Assembly (NCBI RefSeq): GCF_000327385.1
Contig: NW_008710951.1
Coordinates: 993,121 to 1,057,120, forward strand
Direction: 5' to 3'
Length of the DNA: 64,000 bases
From: Lottia gigantea
Taxonomy: Eukaryota > Mollusca > Gastropoda > Lottiidae
The notes beneath the pieces were generated by a model. The model made no database searches. It saw nothing but the letters and a program-made list of their open reading frames with translations, and was not told the origin of the DNA. Each line of letters starts with the position of its first letter. Position 1 is the stretch's first letter. The translations under genes and the position numbers were made by a program. Below are positions 13,104-23,741 of this stretch, in pieces.

Positions 13104-16100
13104 GTAAATCTCCAAGCAGCAGATGGTAAAGGCAAAGCCGTTACCTCTATAGTATTATGGGATGGACCAGAATCTGTTATTGTAGAATATGACTATACCA
13201 AGGAAGTTGATTGGACTTTGGGCGTCTGTTCTTGTTGTAAAGTTGATCCAAATGATAATGTAAGTTGCTATGGTTGGTTTTATTTATTATTTTGTCAATT
13301 ATAAAGTCACAGTTAATTCAACCTCTGTGAATCAGGCAATTCGGTGTATCACAGGGTATTTCAGAGGCCATTTTTGAAACGCTTTAAGATATACCAATTT
13401 GTCTGGTTCAGTATGGTGATATATGATTTCTTTGTAGGAATGTCTTAAAGTATGTAACTGTAAGGATTTCCTTGAAGCAAGAAACATTGTGAAGCGTTCA
13501 ACAGGAGCCAATGATACTAACAAACCAGACTATGTCAAGGATCTCACAGAAGAACAGAGAGCAGAACTGATGCTGGAAGAAACAGCAGGAGACACTGGCG
13601 ATGTACAGGCTGTTCAAATTCCATCTTATAGATCTTGTGGAATCCAGATCTTGGCAGGTTGGTTGTTTGGTGTATCTGGTTGCTTAAAAAACTGTCATAC
13701 TTTTCATTTCCAGATCATTCATTAGTGATTTAACACAGTCATAAAGCTGTGATTCTGTGTATAGGTGTCTAATATCGTTTTAATTACACGGTCCAAATAT
13801 TATGATCTTAGCTTTGATACTTTATGAATAACCAGGAATGGAAATTATTGTCATCTGGATGACCCGATATATATATATACATATCTTGAGCGGACAGAAC
13901 CCTGGCTTGTTTTGGTCAGTCCTGATGAGCTGTTCAAAACATCATTTACTTCAGGTTACAAGTTTGTGTTTCGTTTTTACAGGTGATGCCCAGAAGTTGA
14001 TAACATGGTGTCGCTTCAAAGACAATCTCAACCAACCAATGAAAGCAGAGAGAAAGTTGACCTTTGACCCATCAGCATCTGTCAATAATTACAGATTAGA
14101 ATTCAACATCCTGCAGGAAGAGGCAACCGGGGTAGATCTTTTAAATATATGAATAGTATAGTTATTGTCAATTCGATGATGAAGTGTTTGTTTGATTACG
14201 TCGAACGTAGTCATGGGCTCTAATTTCAGTCGGTGTGTGAAAGTCTGCTGACCGTGAATAAGTGATCTAACCTTCTTGGTGTTTATTGTTAGAAAAGATC
14301 CATTTTAAGAGATTTGGCAAAGACCAGCTGGTTATAGGAAGGATTCTCGTGAATATAATTTGTTTTTATTGTAAAAAATGGTTGTTTCTTTTCTTCTTTT
14401 TTTCTTAAGGCTCGATTACTTATATCACAGGATACCGTGTTTAAAATTGCATTTTAACATAACTACATTTAGTGAGATCAGCCCTTTTTGCTGCCATTTT
14501 AATATTTTGATGTTCCTTTTCAGGGTACTTGGTGTCTGAATGTTTATGTTAATGATGACGAAATATCCGAACTTTGTGGAATACCAGAACTTTCAGTTGA
14601 AACGAAACTCTTCCTTCACGTCTGGAACTGGAAGAACTATCTGCCTCCATTACCAACTAAAGTTGAAGACATGTTTGAACTGTGGTCAACTAAGGCCATA
14701 TTTACAGACCTCATTATGCCACCAGAAAGTAATGCCATATGTCGCCTTGGTCGACCATTCCGTGGTGGTAAGAATGCCGTTGTGAAATTTGAAGCAGGAA
14801 TTGGTACGAGAGTTAACAGTGATAATGTGGTGCCCTTCAGAGAGGTTAGTGGAAGTATTAAGAATCATGAAGAGATTGTAAAGAGATTTTCAAAACTTTT
14901 TATGTGTATCGGGGACACTCAAAATTGGGATGGTGCAAATTGTTGACACCAGACACCAGAAATAAGCTTTTTATAACATCACTATCGCAAAAGCTGCTAT
15001 TAATATCTGAGGACCCTTGCCTTTAGTGACTTTTTGAAATCAAAACAATTTAATCCCTTGTATTAAATTAATGGCTATTTTGAGAGTTGTCGTCTGTGAA
15101 AATAGCTATCAGAAGGTTAAATAGCTACAGATGTTTGATGTATTGGATTCAGTACATGTACACTAAGACCCAATTTGATTATCCTCATGCAGATATCTGC
15201 AATATTCACAAAGACTTCTTTTGCCTTCAAAGCAAAAGCAACTGTATGTAAAACAACCCATCAAAGTTATGTTCAAATTCTTGTTGTAGGTAACAAGACC
15301 ATGTATTCCATGTCAGACACCGTGTGATAGATTTGAATGTCTACCACCATGTAACAGTCAAAAAGTGACTCAACATAATCTTAAACTGAACAATTTGGAG
15401 CTAAATGCCACAGAAATAGTGAATGGAACTGAAAAAGCTATACATTACCATTTCACAGGTAAGATTAGAGGAAAATACAACATCAAAACCACAGTGGTCA
15501 ATATTGCCAACTCTTACAGTTGGTTAAATGACCAATATCTGCATTAGTCAAGAACATAGTAGAATAGAGGTTTTCATTGCGTATGATTTGGCGCCAGACA
15601 GACCCGATGAGGCGCTAGGCGGAGAGGGGGAAGGGTATCTGGCATTTGCCCCAGGAAATAGTTTGTACCCTCCAATTGCACCCCCACTTCATTTCTACCA
15701 AATTCAGAAATTTTACTTTAATACGTTTTTAACCCAAAGTATGTGTAAGAAGACACCAAATTAATTCTATTTTTCAATGGTTCTCTTGTGAATTTTCAGA
15801 TGCTCAGGTGGGGGCTCATGGAAATATCCATACTGATAATTTGTTTATGTGGATACATTGGTCTTATTTCAGTGAAAGCTGTTCTTGGCTCAGGAATGAG
15901 TGTAATATCTTCATCTAATGGTTTCTATGTTGATGTTACTCCACCAGAGGTCTTTGAAGAAACCTTCCTATATATTGATGTATACCAGGGTAATTTTACT
16001 CCCGTGTCCTACCAAGCTTCTAATGACACCATCAGATCCATTTTCCTCTGTGAAGATACAGAAAGTTTGATAGTGGTATGTTTTGTAATGATAATACTTA

Positions 16101-16736
16101 TCTCTATATATTGCTCTGACAATTTCAATAATAAAGTTGCTTTGAATGTATTTGCTTTGATAAAAATATACTTTTTTTGTGAGATTACATCGATAAGAAA
16201 CACATTTCTCTCCTAGAATTTTCACCCCAAAATGTCACAAATTTTAGCTGAAAATTGAAACAAATTTTCAAGACATAATGTGTGCTCATGTTGCGTGTTA
16301 TTATATGATTTGTATGAAAGGGCTTAATAAGCTTACTTGGTTCTTTTAGGAGTATCAATGGGCTATAGGAACTACACCAGGAGGACTGGATATTCAAGAG
16401 TATGTATCAACTGGTATAAATCCTTCAGGAACCAACAGAAATCTGTTAGGAATATTGGAAGATAATTCTACCTACTATGTTTCTGTCAAATGTAGAAATG
16501 GTGCAGGCTTAGAAACTGTCTACAATGAACAGAAAGGTATAGTAAAATATTAACTCTGAGGAAACTACAATGCGTCACATAATGCTTTTACAAATCTTTT
16601 AAGCTCGTCTCATTATTGCATCGAGGATACGCCTTTTTTTGAGTGGATTTAACATCCCAACCGCAACATTATCATTATCATTATTATTATTTTTATTATT
16701 ATCATTATCATTATTGATATTACTATTATTATTATC

Positions 16737-16780
<44 letters not shown>

Positions 16781-17670
16781 CATCATTATCATTGTTACTA
16801 TTATGATAATGATGATTATTATCATTACTATCATTATGATAGTACTATTGTCGTTACTATTATTACTATTATTACAGGTGTAACGGTGTTGCTGAACGCT
16901 CCTGATATCGCTGATATAAATACCAACATCACAGGTGCTGAGCCATTTACAGAGAAAGTTTCACCACCTACTGCTATGAAATCAACAGATCCAAGTTCCA
17001 TTGGATGTTCCTGGACTGTTAGTGCTGATCCCTCTATTAGAGAATATGGTAATTAAATATATATTGTCTATAGGCGTTTCATATCCAAGAACATGCAGAT
17101 GCATCTCTCCAAATCACAATCCACAATTTGTAGTCCGCACCCAGAAAGTTCTTTAGAGCAGAACTCATTTACCATCAATTTTGAAACTTGCAGAACTAAT
17201 AGTTCTGTTTCTTGTATTCGCCATTTTGTTTATTTTGTCTTATGATTCAATGCTGATTTCAGATTTTGGTGTTGGTAGTACAGTAGATCCTTGTGACGAT
17301 ATATTCCCATTTACTTGGGTTGGTTACAATGTGTCTGGAGAAGTCGCAATCAAAGATGGCTGGTTACAGATCAATGGGGAAAAGGTTGAACCAATTGGTG
17401 CCTATAACCCGAATCAAACAGACACAAACGACACTTCCACTGCTACCACTGGTTACAAGATGGAACCTGGAAGAACTCTGTTCTTGTGTATGAGAATGTG
17501 TAACGAAGCTAGACGCTGTACTGTTAGAAATGTCGGTACTTCTATCATTGTTGACGCTAATTCCAAAATGGCCACCTCTACAAATGGTGAAAGTGTTGAA
17601 GTTAGTCTAGGATCTTCCACCGGTAGAAAGAAACGTGCTGTCACAGATGTTGTTATTAAAACTCCACCGG
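13104..17670 (+). CDS. Large surface protein, part 3 (cysteine-rich inserts, repeats 13-16, furin-type site)
   Basis: Exons: 13104-13259, 13438-13657, 13983-14131, 14524-14844, 15290-15458, 15873-16075, 16350-16536, 16878-17048, 17263-17670. Two clusters of cysteines interrupt the repeats: C-S-C-C followed by E-C-L-K-V-C-N-C across exons 13104 and 13438, and C-I-P-C-x-x-P-C-x-x-x-x-C-x-x-P-C in exon 15290. These are probably small disulfide modules. Regular repeats then resume (S-N-G-F-Y-V-D-V-T-P-P near 15920; A-I-G-T-T-P-G-G near 16370). The long last exon has its own cysteine-rich domain and ends with R-K-K-R-A-V (17625-17642), which fits the furin consensus R-X-K/R-R. Confidence 0.78.
16660..16876. 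repeat. Simple repeat of TTA/TCA units (mixed ATT/ATC microsatellite)
   Basis: About 210 bases of interspersed ttatta and ttatca units end directly at the acceptor before exon 16878. Translation gives a meaningless Ile/Met run on the other strand. Its position makes it the polypyrimidine-like tract of that intron. Confidence 0.9.
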
Positions 17671-18093
17671 GTATGTATTTCGAGAGGTTTTGGTCATTAT
17701 CAAATTCGGATTCCAATGTGTAAGCTCTCAAGATAAACTAACTTCCCAACAATGAAATGGGAGAATACAAATAGAACCTTGGCAGATTTAATTGTTAACT
17801 CATTAGCACTTCTTGAAGTTTTGTGTGTCGCAGGTACACGCTCTCTTAGTGAAACATTTATGAGACTACTCTTTCAATATTGCATGACATGCTGAATTTG
17901 GGCCCTTTATTTTCAAATTTTTTCCATGACAACCAGTCACCGGACTACTCTTGAATGGCTCGTTGCCTGGGTCGCTCGCTATATTTGCCAATATTTTTTT
18001 GACCGAACCTCTTCCATCCCAATTCAAAGTTCAACAGCCACAACTGGAGTGTTAATCGTTTAGTTTACTTATCAGTCATTTTTCTTTATTTAG

Positions 18094-21000
18094 GTCTACA
18101 ACCAGGTCAGACCATCATGGAAACAGAACTGACTACAGTTCAATTAGAGGCCGATTATAGATCTGATGCTAGTACAGAATTTATATCATATATAACAAAC
18201 CCTGCCACTACGTTGACTCAATCTCGATATCTTCATAGATTACTTCTCAATAGGTACAACTACTATCTTCTTTTTTATTACACTTCTAAATGAAGTGGAA
18301 TGGAATTTTACGTCCTACTCTCCTGAAATTAATAGGCGAATGAAGACAGAAAATGTGATGCAGTGCGCAATGAGGGAAAACGGCATTAGCCTACTCTTTT
18401 TCACTTTCCACCAGTCGAGTCTCAAGGGATCTTTAAAGTACATAGTCTGTCGCTTCCGAACAACTAGACGCTTTTTCCATGCCAACTCTTCCGACGATGT
18501 CGCCAATCCTCAGAATTATTTGGCACCCATTTGTTACTTTTCTTTCCAGCATTTAACATTCCTTAATTTTGAATTTCAGATTAAATCCCAACGCAGGAGA
18601 TAAATCGTTCAGTGTAACATCAGTTGGTAATCTTCCTATGCCTGGTCCACTAGAATTCACCATCAAATACAATCCAGCTACAACAGATGCTGATAAACAA
18701 CCTATGTTGATACATTGGAATCCAGGTAAAGTTCTCATTAGTTAATACATTACGTTCGATCTCAAACACTGCCACTAGATTTTTTTTTTTAAATATCTCC
18801 CTCGAAGCAAACTTTGGTTCACGGAGCCAGTTGTAAGCCTTGAGCGTCCTCAGCACTGTGCCACCATTCTTTCTTTTGATAGCCTATGCTTGTGCATTTT
18901 TTGTTTCTCCTACGCTAATTATTAAAAGGAGAGCAAATGTTTCGATTTTGATAGTTTCCCTTTAACACGGCCCTTTTTCAATTTTATTTTATTCTCTTAC
19001 TTCAGCTAAATCAATATGGGAACTCAGTAAAAGAACATGCAAAAATGAAGCAAACACAGAAATAGTTAATGAGACTACAGGAGAAATTAAGATTAAGGTA
19101 ATAAATTCTAGATTATTTTTCGACCACAGTGGTTTCAAAATTGTATTGTCTAATGTTTAGTACAATTATAAGGAAAATTTCTAAACATTGGCTTTTGTCT
19201 CAAAAACTATGAAATGCCCTAAGGGCATGTGTTGAATCACGGTCAGTAAACAGGGGTTCAACCAGATCTCTCCCCCTGAATTTATTTTTCAAGTAAAACA
19301 CAACCAGCTATGACCCTAGTATCTGAACTGTTATCTTACAAATACAATGCCTTTAACTCTTTTCTGATTATTTAAGGTATGTGATACATGGAGTTCAGAT
19401 GAAACTGTAACCACCAGAACAAAACGAGCTGTAGGAAAAGATGCATATTTCAAAAGAGATACACAGTTTATGGTAACTGATGTATTACGTAAAATACCCA
19501 ACACTCCACCACAGTTAGCTCCTGATGTACCCAGACAATTCACCATGATAGAAGATGAAGGTAAGCGATTGAAATACTTCATCGTCCCTTGGCAGCGCCA
19601 ACCTCCCTAATCTGGGGGGACAAACGGCTGTAAGGGGCCGGGCAGATTGGCTTAGTCTGGTGGTGCCTGGAAAGTGTGTCTGTTATATACATGTAATAGG
19701 TTCTGTGGCTAAAACCAAAGTACAAGATTAGAGTCATCAAGTGATTTAAGCTGAAGTCTAATATTTCGATTCTGATTTTGTAGGAACTATCGTGTATCAA
19801 TTGAAGGTGGTAGACCCAGAAGGAGATGAAGTTGTGTATTCATTTGGTTCCACACCGTCAGCATCACTTGGCAGTGTGAATCTCACAGCTAAAGGATTGT
19901 AAGTTCTTTTTCATTATCAGCATTAAAAGTATTATCATCATCATCAGCATTATCACCAACATCAATAGCAAGTCTCTTCATCATCATTATCATCTACTAC
20001 TAGCAGTTCTTTCACCACCATCTTCTACTCGCAATATCCTCATCGTGTTCTCGAATTCTATCATCATCATCTCTTACTCTCTCGCAGCACCATCATCATC
20101 ATCTTCTACTCGCAATATCCCCATCATCATCTTCTAACCCACTTGCAGTAGCTCCGACACATTGTCTTCTTATTCATAGTTTTGATATATTTCAGAAGCA
20201 ATATTGAGCAATTTTTTAAAGTAAGACTTTTGGAGATATAAGTTTTACCCTTTTGCAGAAAAAGTTTTGTGTTAAGTCTGATTAGGTAGTAAATGATTTC
20301 TTTAATTAGACCATTTTTGTTTTTTTAGACTAATGTATTTACCATGTAAAGATTGTTCAGGAGAAATAGAAGTTCCTGTTAAAATAACAGAAGTACAATC
20401 AGAAGAAATACCTCCAGAAGAAACCGAAGAGACGTTGAAGATCGTAGTAACTGAAGCTAATGATGCCCCGACGGTTTTTGCTTTGAAAAAAGATAAAAGC
20501 TTATTGCTATCAGATCCTACAGAAACTGTCGTGGTAGGTTCTAAATTTGCTCTGGACAGTTCTGGAAAGGACGATTTCGTACTTCCTGTGGCATTTATTA
20601 ATGCAAATCCTGCTGGCCAAGAAATCATCTTTTAATCAGTTTTTCTAGATACCCGATCCACTGCTACTCTTTGAAAGTTATTTGACTTGAAATGGTAAAA
20701 GATAACGAAAATTTTGCTGGATGATCCATTATAATTTTTATGATTTTTTGTTCTAGCTCCTGATGGAACAGAATAGATTAGGTTTGAATGATTCTCACCA
20801 ATATTCGTGGACATTCGGTGTATATGATGTGGATACCAGCGATAAACTTAGATTATTTATTGATCGACCTAAAAATGGTTCACTCACTATCAGTCCGGGG
20901 TATGAAAATACTCCAAGTTGCGGAATTGAAGCGAAGGTAAAATAGGCTTATTATATTAAAAAGAGTACCATAGTGTATGTAGCTCTTGCAGAGAGATTGC

Positions 21001-23741
21001 ATAATACACGATGACTGGATCAATGACGTTTAGGGCCCTTATTCTCTAAAACTGTACCCTGTTCTTGATTGGATACTTAATTTTAAATTCAGATTTATAT
21101 TTTCTAATTGTCCAATCAGATTGCAGAATTTGTCTTCAAATCGAACTTTTATCTTAGAATATTTTTTTGATTTTCAGGAATCAAGTCTACCGTGTAACAG
21201 AATGTCCCTACCACATCCTGTCAATCAAATGAAGTGGTTATATTATACAATGACCTATGAACCTGAAGAAGGAGTATCTGGCTATGACGACATAAGGATG
21301 TTTATTACTGATGATGCCGGAACCAGCTCTGATGTTGTCAGTATTAGAATGGCCATGATGATGATGCCTTGTCTGAATGGAGGAACTTGTCAACCAAAAT
21401 GTAAGTTTTCGATGAGCTGTTGATGTGATGTAGAAAGGAATTGACTCCAATCCTAAATGACTCGTGTTGAAGGTGGGGCGTGGGAGTGGGTCCTGTTTGA
21501 ACTCTGTCATTTCACATGTAAATTGAGACGTGCAGATTTATTGTGTTTATTATGAATATAAATTATTTTTAAGCCTCTGATGCTACATATACCTGTGAGA
21601 ATTATCGTCGAGCTGAGAGTTTTGATGATCACTATTCATGTAAATGTGCAGATGGTTGGGTTGGTTCAAGATGCCAGGACGACTATGATGAATGTACAAG
21701 TTCTCCATGTAGCTGGCCGTATGTTTGTTATAACTATGAGAATCGCTATGAATGTGCCTGTTCTCAAGATGAACCTAACTGCGATGGACTGGTTGGTTGG
21801 ATGATTGCTTTGATAGTTATTGGTGTACTGTTAATGATGGCAATCATTGCCTTGATTTGTTACATCTGCATGGTTAGAAGAGGGTAAGATACAATTTGTT
21901 AATTGTTATGACAGTTGATATTCAAAAAGCATGCAAAGCGATTGTTTAACACATCGATATCGTGGATCACAGACGAATATCGTGGAGCACCCAAGGATAT
22001 TGTGGAACACACATTACCCATGATATCCATGTGGACTCACAAGGATATGTGGTTCAAACATGGATATCATGGAATACACAAGGTTATTTTGGGACACACA
22101 AAGATATTGTGGAGTAGAATGTCATTGATCATACAAGGATATAGTGGTTCACACGAAGATGATGTGGACTCACAAGGATATCGTGGATTACACAAGGATA
22201 TTTTGGAACAAACGAGCACAATACAGAACAAAAAGCAGAGATATTAGATAACATTGTTTACATTGGACTTGTTTCAGACAATAACATGATGGTATTCATT
22301 TAAAAATATTTTTGTTTCAGTCGGGTCAAGTGGTCTAAGTTTTTCAATCGCTATGGATCAAATAATTCAAACCATTCTAGTGACGATGACAAGAAACAGA
22401 TTACCTTTGATAACAACGCGTATAATCTTGACGTGAGTATTAATATTTTTAGGCTTTTGAAATCAGTTTCAAAGCTTAATTTCATTTGAACTACAATAAG
22501 TTGTTAGTTATTGGGGCATCTAGAGATCTTCGGAACATTTGCAAACAGAAATCACATAAAACATGTAAGATTAACTTTTTCTAGCAAAAGCATTTTAACC
22601 TTTCGGTCTTAAGGAAAAGGACTCAAGAGGAATCAAGTAATGAACCATTTTTATTTTTATTTTTTAGAATGAAGAAGAATATCCTAGGGTAAGCTTATTT
22701 TCTTTTATTTACAAGCTTGCCTTAACATGTCAGCTTAGAGTGGGAAGTCATTGAGCAAACAATCCGCGATCTCTCTGAAACCAACTTCGTACGATTTGGA
22801 TACAAATGATTAGCTCTATAGCATTTAGGGAATAATTCTGACACAAAATCTCTGCAATATTAATACCTCTTGACGAATCACTGGTAAATACCGGTAGTAA
22901 AGAGTCTCGCCAAAAGAAGACACAACGCAATTCAACATTACCGACACAGATGCAGTTTTTTTTAAAACCGAATGGTCATTGAGCAGTACATTTGATAAAT
23001 CTAATTCATATTGCGGTCCTTTTATGATCAATGTCCCTTTTTCATTTATTTCAGTCTCGGTCAGGATCAAGTCAAATGGTGATGTTTAATAGACGATATC
23101 AATATGATGGTTTAAATGGGCCAATGAGAGAACAGGAACTAATTGGTGTACCATCTATGAATGTAAGTAAAATGAACAACAATCTAATTAAAATTAAATT
23201 ACAAATGCGTTTTTTCTCATATTTTCGTCTCACCCATCTAACAAGGTTTCTATTGCAACCGTATGCCAATGACGTTAATTTTTAACCAATCGAAGCGCTT
23301 ATAGTAGGACCGGTCTGTTGCTGACTGCGGTTTATGGGATTGTGAAACTCAAATTAATTTTTGAATTACCCAACAATACTATCCTCAGCTCTTAAAGCCA
23401 TCGTCTTTTTAATCGAAAAATCTAATACTTAGCCATATAAAGACATATTTTGTAATTCGTGCTAATATATATTTAACTTCTAGTAAAATTAATCAAATAC
23501 TGAAGCATATTCTGTTTTCTATTTATAGAGTAGTCCTGCATCGAGTGGTATAAATGGTAATGGTAGAAAAGCCTCTTCATCACAAGGCAGTCACTTTGGA
23601 CCAAGTACGTTTGAGATGTCCCGCAGTTCACCTAAGGGTGAAAGACTTCCCCAAGTTAGACTAGTGACCCCGCCCAGGGAACAGTTCGAGGTTCAAACAC
23701 CATACAAGGAAACAGTACCATATCCAGATTATATAGATTAA
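18094..23741 (+). CDS. Large surface protein, part 4 (second furin-type site, cadherin-like segment, EGF pair, membrane helix, tail, stop)
   Basis: Exons: 18094-18253, 18580-18725, 19006-19097, 19377-19560, 19784-19898, 20329-20533, 20757-20936, 21178-21400, 21574-21883, 22321-22432, 22668-22688, 23055-23162, 23529-23741. Exon 19377 carries a second R-T-K-R-A-V furin-type site. Next comes a cadherin-like stretch (V-D-P-E-G-D, then V-T-E-A-N-D-A-P). Exons 21178 and 21574 encode C-L-N-G-G-T-C and a second C-rich module, both EGF-like, followed directly by an approximately 25-residue hydrophobic helix starting G-W-M-I-A-L-I-V-I-G. After R-R-G-R the roughly 150-residue tail is serine- and charge-rich and ends P-Y-P-D-Y-I-D. 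The protein is thus type I single-pass. The donor at 20534 (gtaggt) is my choice because it restores phase; reading on instead reaches a stop at 20633-20635. Confidence 0.8.
18290..18515. repeat. Interspersed repeat, family E, copy 1 (worn)
   Basis: It shares blocks in order with 61196-61412: ttttacgtcctact, aatgagggaaa, gggatcttta, gaacaactagacg and ttttccatg. It lies in an intron of the surface-protein gene. I see no inverted ends and no clear tRNA-derived head, so I can only call it a dispersed element of about 220 bp. Confidence 0.6.
19919..20150. repeat. Imperfect ATC-rich simple sequence
   Basis: Many catcatcat and atcatcttc units are interrupted by ctcgcaatatcc blocks that recur about every 70 bases. 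It is intronic and non-coding. Confidence 0.7.
21940..22212. repeat. Degenerate tandem repeat of about 20-24 bases (aaggatatcgtggatcacac-like)
   Basis: Repeated words such as aaggatat, tcgtgga, cacac and gatattgtgga recur across the intron between the membrane-helix exon and the first cytoplasmic exon. The units are clearly diverged, so this is an old minisatellite. The 110-residue open frame across it is a by-product of the repeat. Confidence 0.6.

Noticed and set aside
15459-15547. Extension of the exon ending at 15458 into the following 88 bases
   Set aside because: The donor gtaaga at 15459 joined to the acceptor at 15872 restores the repeat pattern (F-T-V-K-A-V, then S-N-G-F-Y-V-D-V-T-P-P); the extension stops soon and breaks the repeat.
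16649-16834. 61-residue Ile/Met-rich frame
   Set aside because: It is a translation of an ATT/ATC simple repeat.
21915-22247. 110-residue frame downstream of the membrane-helix exon
   Set aside because: It is within an intron and follows a degenerate tandem repeat; the cytoplasmic tail continues in frame from 22321.
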